This document shows positions 17,069 through 24,093 of a stretch of DNA of 50,065 nt, piece by piece; position 1 is the first letter of the stretch; each line of letters starts with the position of its first letter. The position numbers and the translations under genes were made by a program. The DNA comes from Vibrio hepatarius (GTDB lineage: Bacteria > Pseudomonadota > Gammaproteobacteria > Enterobacterales > Vibrionaceae), in assembly GCF_018860525.1 (NCBI RefSeq), contig NZ_JAHKPM010000062.1, positions 1 through 50,065 of the forward strand, in the 5' to 3' direction. The notes beneath the pieces are model-generated. The model saw only the letters and a program-made list of their open reading frames with translations. It had not been told where the DNA came from and did not search any database.

Positions 17069-17959
17069 ATGAACATAAAGCGCTTACAGGTTTTTATCCA
17101 TTTGTGTGATAGTAAAAGCTTTGCTAAAACGGCCTCAGCCATGCATGTCAGTCCATCAGCTTTGAGTCGACAAATACAAAAACTAGAGTCGGAAACAGGA
17201 CAAGAATTGTTTGTACGCGATAACCGCAGCGTCGAACTCACCCCTGCAGCTAAAAAACTAATGCCAGTCGCACTAAAAATAATAACTGAGTGGCAAAGCT
17301 TCTACTCTCAAGTGCAAAATGGTAAGCAAGAACTCAAAGGAGAGATTCGTTTATTTTGTTCTGTTACGGCCAGCTATAGCCACCTTCCAGAGTTACTGTC
17401 TGAGCTTCGCCTACGGCACCCATTTATAGAATTAAAACTTTCCACAGGGGACCCTGCCCAAGCGATCAATAAGGTGCTGAGCGATGAAGTCGACATCGCA
17501 ATTTCAGCCCAACCTGACACACTACCAGCCAAACTTAAGTTTGAAACGATTGGCGAAATCCCACTGTCTGTCATCGCACCTGCTGGAATAAGTAGCTTTA
17601 CTCACGCATTACAAAAGGGTGAGACTGATTGGAACTCGATACCCTTTATTGTCCCAGAATCAGGCACCGCAAGAGAGCGAGCCAATTCTTGGTTTAAATC
17701 GATGAAAATCAAGCCAAACATCTATGCTCAGGTTTCAGGACATGAAGCGATTGTTAGTATGGTCGCACTTGGCTGCGGTGTCGCTATCGCCCCTGACGTA
17801 GTGATCAACAATAGCCCGGTAAAAGAAAAAATACATCGGCTTAAAGTTGCATCGATTAAGCCATTTAAGCTGGGAGTCTGCTGCAAACGTTCACAGTGGG
17901 ATAACCCGTTAATCAAAGCCTTGTGGGACGTTGCACTACACACTTATATTGCCTCCTAG
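17069..17959 (+). CDS. ilvY: LysR-type activator IlvY
   Basis: 296 aa. The N-terminal winged helix closely follows E. coli IlvY: LQVFIHLCDSKSFAKTASAM, then HVSPSALSRQIQKLE and LFVRDNRSVELT. The co-inducer domain keeps CSVTASYSHLPELL, GHEAIVSMVALGCGVAIAP and the C-terminal KLGVCCKR. IlvY binds acetolactate/acetohydroxybutyrate and activates ilvC. It is divergently transcribed from ilvC with a TTGCAA repeat operator between them. Confidence 0.94.
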   Translation: MNIKRLQVFIHLCDSKSFAKTASAMHVSPSALSRQIQKLESETGQELFVRDNRSVELTPAAKKLMPVALKIITEWQSFYSQVQNGKQELKGEIRLFCSVTASYSHLPELLSELRLRHPFIELKLSTGDPAQAINKVLSDEVDIAISAQPDTLPAKLKFETIGEIPLSVIAPAGISSFTHALQKGETDWNSIPFIVPESGTARERANSWFKSMKIKPNIYAQVSGHEAIVSMVALGCGVAIAPDVVINNSPVKEKIHRLKVASIKPFKLGVCCKRSQWDNPLIKALWDVALHTYIAS

Positions 17960-17995
17960 TAGCCTCCAAATAAGAGACAAGTCACAACTAGGGGG

Positions 17996-19384
17996 CTATA
18001 TGACTCTTGAGAATTGCTGCTGGCGGGCCTTAATTCGTAAATACTTATCAAAACACATACATATGTTACGAATGAGAAGACGGCCGCGAAGCGTCACTCG
18101 AATCCCCTTTTCATCCATTTCGACTAACTGATCCTCAATGAATGTCTGAAGTAATTCAATATCATCTTTAAAGTAGTGCTTAAATCGAATATCAAATTCT
18201 GATTCAAGCATTGCTATATCTAGTTTAAAATTACAAATGAGCTGCTTAATAACTTCACGTCTTAGTAAGTCATCACTATCAAGAGATAAACCTTTCCATA
18301 AAGCATGATGCTGAGATATCACCTGTTGGTAATATCTTTTGAGATCTTTCTGGTTCTGAGCATACGCATCTCCAATCATTGAGATAGCGGATACACCAAA
18401 ACCAACTAAATCACATTCACCTTGAGTCGTGTAACCTTGGAAGTTACGGTGCAAAACTCCATTGCGTTGAGCTATAGCCAGCTCATCATCAGGCTTTGCA
18501 AAGTGATCCATACCAATAAATTGATAGCCATTATTAGTCAGTGTCGAAATTGTTTCTTGAAGAATAGCCATCTTTTCTTTCGCGCTTGGCAAAGCTTCGT
18601 CTTTAATCTTACGCTGAGCAGCAAACAACTGAGGCATGTGCGCATAATTAAAAATAGACAATCGCCCTGGGTTCATTGCTAATACTTGAGATAATGTTTG
18701 AGCAAATCGCTCTTTGGTTTGCTTAGGTAAACCATAAATCAGATCTAAGTTAGTTGAGCGAAAACCCAGTATTTTGGCACGCTCTACCATAGCAACAATA
18801 AAGTCTTCATCCTGCTCACGATTGACCAGTTTTTGAACCTCTTTATTGAAATCTTGAACCCCAATGCTTAAGCGGTTAAAACCCTCTGCTTTAAGATGGT
18901 CAAGTATATCCAGCTCTATCTCTCTAGGGTCAACTTCAATACTTATTTCAGCATCAGTTCGAAAATCGAACTCCGCTCGTATTGTACTCATTAATCGAGA
19001 AATTTGATGCTTGGACAAAAATGTCGGTGTACCGCCCCCCAAATGCAGTTGTGTCACCCTACGCCCATGGAGTAATGACGCTCGAGTAAGAATTTCCTGC
19101 TCAAGCACATCCAGATATTGCTCTGCTTTCTGAGCATGGCGTGTGATGACCTTATTGCATCCACAGTAGTAACAAAGCTTGTGGCAGAACGGAATGTGGA
19201 TATAAAGAGACAAAGGTCGCTCTGGGTACTCAGTACAAGCCGCATCATAATCAGCAATGGTGAATACTTCGTGAAACTCCAATGCTGTAGGATAAGACGT
19301 ATAACGAGGACCAGCACAGTTATATTTATCGAGTAATGCTTGATCCCAAACTATTTGCTGGCTCACGGCGACGAACTGAGACAT
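17996..19384 (-). CDS. hemN: Oxygen-independent coproporphyrinogen III dehydrogenase
   Basis: 462 aa radical-SAM enzyme. The cluster motif is C67-x3-C71-x2-C74-G-C76 (FCHKLCYYCGCNK), the exact HemN form with the extra cysteine that HemW lacks. GGGTPTFLS and the N-terminal CAGPRYTSYPTA are family hallmarks. It oxidatively decarboxylates coproporphyrinogen III to protoporphyrinogen IX in haem synthesis without oxygen. The gene order hemN-(DUF2489)-yihI is conserved in gammaproteobacteria. No FNR box was recognised in the 174 bases upstream. Confidence 0.96.
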   Translation of the reverse strand: MSQFVAVSQQIVWDQALLDKYNCAGPRYTSYPTALEFHEVFTIADYDAACTEYPERPLSLYIHIPFCHKLCYYCGCNKVITRHAQKAEQYLDVLEQEILTRASLLHGRRVTQLHLGGGTPTFLSKHQISRLMSTIRAEFDFRTDAEISIEVDPREIELDILDHLKAEGFNRLSIGVQDFNKEVQKLVNREQDEDFIVAMVERAKILGFRSTNLDLIYGLPKQTKERFAQTLSQVLAMNPGRLSIFNYAHMPQLFAAQRKIKDEALPSAKEKMAILQETISTLTNNGYQFIGMDHFAKPDDELAIAQRNGVLHRNFQGYTTQGECDLVGFGVSAISMIGDAYAQNQKDLKRYYQQVISQHHALWKGLSLDSDDLLRREVIKQLICNFKLDIAMLESEFDIRFKHYFKDDIELLQTFIEDQLVEMDEKGIRVTLRGRLLIRNICMCFDKYLRIKARQQQFSRVI

Positions 19385-19558
19385 GATGCCCTTCCGTTAA
19401 GATTATCATTGCTAGGCGGCTTGGTTAGCCGCGCTATTTTTCTGGCTATTTTGCCACACACAGTGGCAGAACGTAGAGATGCATGACACGTTAAGGACAC
19501 TAATAGTTAAAATTGATAACTTGGTCACTTAACGATTGAGAGGAAATTATGATTAACG

Positions 19559-20047
19559 TTAGACCATCTGAATATTGATTTGATTATTAAGAGGTTGAAC
19601 TTTTTTCTGTAGCTGTTTTAGCTCTTCAATTATTGTTTGTTCTAGGCGAGATTCAGCCTTGTGACGTACAAGGTTTTGTTTCATTCGCTCTTTCTTTATT
19701 AATTGCTGTCGACCTTCACTTCGAGCCATGTCTTTTACTATATGGTAAAGCTCTGCTGTGGCTGGAAACTCTTTGTCAAAATCGACACGATCTTCTCCCT
19801 GAACGTAGTCCATAATATTGTAAACACGGATGCTAATTTCCGACAAATCACACTGCCCCTGAATACCTGCCATACACAGAATACGTACATTTTCAAAAAT
19901 ATTGGCGTTACGCTTGTTAATCGCAAGTTTAGTATGTTGGTACTGCAAATCCTTTTGCTTCTTCAATTGGAGCAGAAGGTAACCTGCATATAGTGCTAAA
20001 GTGAGAATAATCACTCCACCAATAATGGCCAACAAGGTTACATTCAT
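19559..20047 (-). CDS. DUF2489-family membrane-anchored protein
   Basis: 162 aa from ATG 20047 (an in-frame TTG one codon earlier is less likely). One N-terminal membrane segment (about 4-26) is followed by a cytoplasmic, charged, helical domain rich in K/E/Q, including MARSEGRQQLIKKERMKQNLVRHKAE. AGGA of the ribosome site overlaps the TAG stop of yihI, showing coupled translation. Vibrios and shewanellae keep this gene beside yihI; its function is not known to me. Possible tie to the YihI/Der ribosome assembly step is only positional. Confidence 0.75.
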   Translation of the reverse strand: MNVTLLAIIGGVIILTLALYAGYLLLQLKKQKDLQYQHTKLAINKRNANIFENVRILCMAGIQGQCDLSEISIRVYNIMDYVQGEDRVDFDKEFPATAELYHIVKDMARSEGRQQLIKKERMKQNLVRHKAESRLEQTIIEELKQLQKKVQPLNNQINIQMV

Positions 20048-20055
20048 CAATTGTC

Positions 20056-20625
20056 CTACCCTTTAAGCTGATTCAAATCCAAATCTTCAAACTGCGAGAG
20101 CAACTCATCATCAGAAGAGGATTTCTTCGCTGATTTTTTTACTGGTTCCTTCTCAGTAGACACAGTATCGTCAGCAATAGCTAGCTCATCTTCAGTTTCT
20201 TGATAAATACCTAATTGCTTCATCAAAGCTTCGATACGTGCAAGTTTTTCATCAACAAATTTTTGTAAACCAGCACCTAAACTTTCACCATTATCAAGGC
20301 GATCGAGCAACACATTTAATTGAGCATCAGCTTCCAGCAATTCTAGCTCTTGCTCTGCACTACGGCGACGCTCAGCCTTGGTTGTTTTTTTCTCAGCCTC
20401 AACAATCAATGGGACTTTCTTCTTACTCCCTAAACGCGGATCACGTACTTGACCTTCAGTTTGGTGTTTTTGATCGTTGCCTTCAACGTTGCGATTACCC
20501 GTTTTCAACCCTTTACGCTTTTTATCTTTTTTACGCAAACGTCCTTCTACGTCAGCTTGTGTACGATTACGGACGACAACCAGGTCTCCATTACTACCTG
20601 ATTTGATTTTTTTATTACGGCTCAT
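20056..20625 (-). CDS. yihI: Der GTPase-activating protein YihI
   Basis: 189 aa. The N-terminal 80 residues are highly basic (RNKKIKSGSNG, RKKDKKRKGLKTGNRN) and contain the family signature DPRLGSKKKVPLIV. The C-terminal half is acidic (ETEDELAIADD, DDELLSQFEDLDLNQLKG). YihI stimulates the GTPase of Der and so modulates late 50S ribosome assembly. The start ATG shares a base with the TAA of the upstream methyltransferase (TAATG), so the two are translationally coupled. The position next to csrC and hemN matches E. coli. Confidence 0.92.
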   Translation of the reverse strand: MSRNKKIKSGSNGDLVVVRNRTQADVEGRLRKKDKKRKGLKTGNRNVEGNDQKHQTEGQVRDPRLGSKKKVPLIVEAEKKTTKAERRRSAEQELELLEADAQLNVLLDRLDNGESLGAGLQKFVDEKLARIEALMKQLGIYQETEDELAIADDTVSTEKEPVKKSAKKSSSDDELLSQFEDLDLNQLKG

Positions 20626-21263
20626 TACTGGAGCTTCCTCAGTAAAATTACATCATTACCAATAAATTCAAGTTTGAGCTTATCCCGCTCGGCCAGAAAC
20701 TCAAATGTGTTGCGACTATAAAAAACGACGTGTGTAGGGTCATTTTTATAGTGCCACCTAGCAAACGCTTCAACATCAATAACCATCTTAGTCATCAGAC
20801 CAATCCAGCCACCTGGCTTAACTAAATTCAACCATTGCTGCCATATTTTATTTGGATGATATAAATGCTCAATCACCTCTGTGGCAGTTATAAAGTCATA
20901 AGTACGTTCCAATACCTCGGTATCAGGATAATAATAAATATCGTACAAAGACATCTTGTGCCCCTGCTCTTCAAACATCAAAGACAGTGTCGGACCAGGA
21001 CCACAACCAAAATCTAGCCCCTCTGAGTTTGGCTCAACACGCTTTATCACTGGGTCTGCAACCCTAGACAAGAATGTACGGTAGCCACCATCATTTGGAT
21101 CGTTCTCATGCAGATCGTAGTGGGCTTTTTCGGCCTTTGCATCCAATCTTTGAACAGAACTCACAAATACTAAGTCACACTGCTGGCACTGAAGATATGC
21201 TCGAGACTTATCTTCGTAATAATATTGCAGTTTAGAACTGCTGCAAAGTGGGCAGTGATCCAT
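20625..21263 (-). CDS. Class I SAM-dependent methyltransferase with N-terminal zinc ribbon
   Basis: 212 aa from ATG 21263. The longer frame to 21410 adds 49 residues with no support, whereas this start puts CPLC (4-7) and CQQC (26-29) at the N-terminus as a four-cysteine zinc ribbon. SAM motif I is LDFGCGPGP at about 83-91; TATEVIEHLYHP and LVKPGGWIGLMTK follow the Methyltransf_23/11 pattern. The substrate is unknown; the zinc ribbon suggests a nucleic-acid or protein target. First gene of an operon with yihI and the DUF2489 gene. Confidence 0.82.
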   Translation of the reverse strand: MDHCPLCSSSKLQYYYEDKSRAYLQCQQCDLVFVSSVQRLDAKAEKAHYDLHENDPNDGGYRTFLSRVADPVIKRVEPNSEGLDFGCGPGPTLSLMFEEQGHKMSLYDIYYYPDTEVLERTYDFITATEVIEHLYHPNKIWQQWLNLVKPGGWIGLMTKMVIDVEAFARWHYKNDPTHVVFYSRNTFEFLAERDKLKLEFIGNDVILLRKLQ

Positions 21264-21433
21264 AGCGACATCCTCAAACCGGGATGCGAAACATACCAGA
21301 AAGTGACTGTAGAGTGGAGCATTATTGGGTAAATAATCATCAGTTGAGAAAAATATTGCTACTAAACGCAAAAGATAGTCGATAATCAACAAGCTAGAGC
21401 AGGCCTGCATTTGTAATGTATAGAGTAAAATAC

Positions 21434-21735
21434 AAAAAAAGCGATAAGAAGATCTTATCGCTTTCTAAAGTATTAAAATGGCCTTGAAGCCAAAAATATT
21501 GCACGCATAGCGTGCACTAAATATCCATTTGTTATTCGCGCTTTCCCTGCTAAAGAGTTTCTTTTTCACCGTCCTAGTGAATTTTAATAATCCTTTTTAC
21601 TTCCTGCCTCTGGGCCCATCCTTAGCCTGGTCCTTTTCATTGTCTAAACCCTCAGACAAAGTGATCATCCCTATCATGTAAGCTTCCTACTTACTTTACT
21701 TCCTGAAAGCTAAACGTAATTAATGACTAAAACAT
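21434..21735 (-). ncRNA. csrC: CsrC-type small RNA sequestering CsrA
   Basis: No protein is encoded here. The minus strand carries about ten GGA motifs in about 190 bases (near 21702, 21686, 21669, 21631, 21620, 21602, 21592, 21574, 21546, 21525), several as AGGAAG, AGGATG or AGGGA, the CsrA-binding signature. It ends in a strong terminator, GCGATAAGA/TCTTATCGC (21441-21461), followed by seven T. E. coli csrC lies in the same place, between engB (yihA) and yihI, so position supports CsrC rather than another family member. The 5' end is approximate because no clear promoter was resolved. Production is expected to depend on the VarS/VarA (BarA/UvrY) system. Confidence 0.85.
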
Positions 21736-21987
21736 TTATTAGTACATACATTTCACTTTTAGCGCCCCGTCGATATGACCACTCTAACCTTTCACAAACT
21801 TGAAGCAATCTATCTAACAAAAAAAAATATCGATCGCGTTAAAATTAATATTTTTTATTTAATTTTCATGAATTTATGAAAAAATATAAGAAAAGCCACT
21901 TACAAAGAAATGACGATCTCCTACAAAGTAATGGGAAAGATACTCAGATCGTGAACCATAGTTACTGTGATTCATCTCATACAAAAA
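21736..21987. other. Upstream control region of csrC
   Basis: About 250 A+T-rich bases between csrC and the cytochrome c4 terminator. A single half-site-like TGTAGGAGATC on the minus strand near 21915-21925 resembles half of the UvrY/GacA-family activator palindrome, but the other half is poor. No gene is seen. Confidence 0.4.
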
Positions 21988-22015
21988 AGCCCAAGATAAT
22001 AAATCTCTTGGGCTT
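21988..22015 (-). terminator. Terminator of cytochrome c4 gene
   Basis: AAGCCCAAGA (21988-21997) pairs with TCTTGGGCTT (22006-22015), with T runs on both sides. It lies about 40 bases past the stop on the minus strand. Confidence 0.88.
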
Positions 22016-22053
22016 TTCTTTTTTTACAATTGGTTAGGGCAAATGAATTAAAG

Positions 22054-22671
22054 CTAGTGTAAGCCACCGACATATTTAGATAAATTGTCGATATCTTCAT
22101 CAGTAAGTTTCTTCGCAATATCACGCATCATCCCGTTCATATCATTACCACGCTTACCAGCACGGAACTTTTCTAACTGGGATTTGATGTAATCAGCATG
22201 TTGACCTGATATTTTAGGAAAACCCGAAAGTTCCGTACCATTACCACGGGGACCATGGCAAGCAGTACATGCAGTTAGCCCACGATCCATGTCACCGGCT
22301 GTATATAAGGTCTTACCCTTTTGCACAACGTCTTCTGGTGTTGTATTATTCGAAATCGAGAGTGAGGAGTAGTATGATGCGATATCTTTCATATCTTGCT
22401 CAGACAAAGGCATAGCCATAGCGCTCATTACAGGGTCATAGCGCCCCTGCTTACCGCTGCTGGACATACCCAACTTAAAGTCTTTAAGCTGCTTCTCAAT
22501 ATACTTGGCATGTTGACCTGCGATTTTAGGGTACATCGCGAGTTGACTATTGCCGTCAGCACCATGACAAGCAACACAGGTTTGAGATTTTTCTTTTCCA
22601 GCTTCGATACTACCTTGGGCCCATACAGAGCAGCTGGCTAAAAGACTCAAGATTAGCGCTAATTTCTTCAT
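22054..22671 (-). CDS. Dihaem cytochrome c4
   Basis: 205 aa periplasmic electron carrier. A signal peptide ends near WAQG (residue 20). Two homologous haem domains carry CVACH (32-36) and CTACH (135-139). Each is followed by YPKIAGQHAKYIEKQL or FPKISGQHADYIKSQL, and each has a downstream Met ligand (MSAMAMPLS; MNGMMRDI). This duplicated layout defines cytochrome c4, which passes electrons from the bc1 complex to cbb3-type oxidase. It is divergent from engB with a 148-base gap, an arrangement common in vibrios and pseudomonads. Confidence 0.92.
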   Translation of the reverse strand: MKKLALILSLLASCSVWAQGSIEAGKEKSQTCVACHGADGNSQLAMYPKIAGQHAKYIEKQLKDFKLGMSSSGKQGRYDPVMSAMAMPLSEQDMKDIASYYSSLSISNNTTPEDVVQKGKTLYTAGDMDRGLTACTACHGPRGNGTELSGFPKISGQHADYIKSQLEKFRAGKRGNDMNGMMRDIAKKLTDEDIDNLSKYVGGLH

Positions 22672-22819
22672 GACATTCCATTATAATTATCAAGCTTCCA
22701 GTACCACTCTGCGTAGTCACTCATGATATAATAGGCGACCTTATGCCGAGCACGGTTATTTTACACACTTTCATATAAAAGTAATCAATCGACGACACAA
22801 AGTCGAGATGGAGTTAACA

Positions 22820-23449
22820 GTGAGCGTAAAAATTCATTATCAAAACACCCATTTCATCACCAGCGCACCTGATATACGTCATCTGCCTGAAGATGAGGGA
22901 ATCGAAGTTGCGTTCGCAGGACGTTCCAATGCAGGTAAATCGAGCTCGTTAAATCGATTAACTAACCAAAGAAGTTTAGCAAAAACGAGTAAAACGCCAG
23001 GCCGAACACAACTTATTAATCTTTTTAAGGTAACGGAAGGGTGCCACATCGTTGATCTTCCGGGCTATGGTTTTGCCCAAGTTCCGCTAGAATTGAAAAA
23101 GAAATGGCAAAAATCTTTGGGTGAATATCTGCAGAAGCGGCAATGTCTAAAAGGGCTCGTCGTTCTAATGGACATTCGACATCCAATGAAGGACCTTGAC
23201 CAGCAATTAATTTACTGGGCAGTCGATAGTGGTATCCCAGTACAAGTTCTTCTAACCAAAGCAGATAAACTCAAAAGTGGTGCACGTAAAGCTCAAGTTT
23301 TAAAAATTAAAGAGGAGGCAATCAGTTTTGGTGGAGACGTCAGCGTAGCAGCCTTTTCATCTCTAAAAGGGATTGGAGTAGACATTCTGAGCAATAAGCT
23401 TGACCAATGGTTTTCACCTGCCGTAACACCACAAATTAATGAAGAGTAA
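22820..23449 (+). CDS. engB: Ribosome biogenesis GTPase EngB (YihA/YsxC)
   Basis: 209 aa from GTG 22820; an ATG at 22808 is in frame, but its own GGAG (22810-22813) is ideally placed seven bases before the GTG, so I choose the GTG. G motifs: GRSNAGKSS (G1), TPGRTQ (G2), DLPGYGFA (G3), TKADKL (G4), and a FSSLKG (G5)-like SSLKG. EngB acts in late 50S subunit assembly and is essential in many bacteria. It stands next to spf and polA as in E. coli. Confidence 0.95.
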   Translation: MSVKIHYQNTHFITSAPDIRHLPEDEGIEVAFAGRSNAGKSSSLNRLTNQRSLAKTSKTPGRTQLINLFKVTEGCHIVDLPGYGFAQVPLELKKKWQKSLGEYLQKRQCLKGLVVLMDIRHPMKDLDQQLIYWAVDSGIPVQVLLTKADKLKSGARKAQVLKIKEEAISFGGDVSVAAFSSLKGIGVDILSNKLDQWFSPAVTPQINEE

Positions 23450-23812
23450 GCGAAATATCTTCAATATTCATTATAGATAGCTATCACCTTAAGCGGCCTC
23501 ACTTGTGAAGCGGGGTCGTGAATTCCTTTCAATACTTTTTAATATTTCATCCCGCCTAGCATTACAAAAATTGAACCATAAGCTCTGAAATACTCGATCA
23601 TATGCTTTTACTGCTTAATTTGAACAATGATGACGATTTGCTTTACCGTTGGCAGTAAATGGGTTGGAATGAAGCTTTATTACAAATTTAGTTTAAATTA
23701 CTAAACACCATCGCAACGATAGAAAGATGAATCAAGATTTTCTAGGCACAATAGAAACTTCTGGTAACCAGAGCCAAATTTATATTTGCGGTAAAAAGGT
23801 TTTTTAAATCAG
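23450..23812. other. Gene-free region between engB and spf
   Basis: About 360 bases, A+T-rich, with no credible gene and no strong terminator. A short repeated AAGCGG around a TCACTTGTGA palindrome at about 23493-23513 is the only structure noticed. Confidence 0.4.
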
Positions 23813-23919
23813 ATAAAAAACGCCCCGGCCAAACACTGGCTGGGGCGACTGAATCAGCTTAATCCAATAACGTGAAACAAAAGGTCTATAAGATAGAACA
23901 TCTTACCTCTGTACCCTAC
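23813..23919 (-). ncRNA. spf: Spot 42 small RNA
   Basis: Minus strand from 23919 begins GTAGGGTACAGAGGTAAGAT and continues GTTCTATCTT..AGACCTTTT, almost the E. coli Spot 42 sequence. It ends in the terminator CGCCCCAGCC...GGCCGGGGCG plus a T run. About 107 nt, the usual size. Spot 42 is an Hfq-dependent regulator of central and secondary carbon metabolism and is repressed by cAMP-CRP in E. coli. It sits between engB and polA, the same place as in E. coli. A possible -10, TACATT, lies 8-13 bases upstream. Confidence 0.96.
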
Positions 23920-24030
23920 GTCTAGTAATGTACAACAATTGGTCATTAATTAAAACCATTTGTGTAACTTATTTTCACAATTATTTTATTTAACTACAAA
24001 AAACTAGATTAACAACGACTTTGATATGAA

Positions 24031-24059
24031 TAAAAAAGCCAACAAATAACTTATTGGCT
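24031..24059 (-). terminator. Terminator of polA
   Basis: AGCCAACAA (24037-24045) pairs with TTATTGGCT (24051-24059) with one G-U pair and a 5-base loop; a T run follows on the minus strand. Confidence 0.82.
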
Positions 24060-24093
24060 GGTTTTATTTATATGATATTAAATGATTTTTTAT

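Noticed and set aside
21908..21925. UvrY/VarA activator palindrome upstream of csrC
   Set aside because: Only one half matches TGTAGG; the other half agrees at about one position.
23920..23980. CRP site upstream of Spot 42
   Set aside because: TGTGAAAATAAGTTACACA has the right ends, but the spacing between the TGTGA and CACA halves is three bases too long for the CRP consensus.
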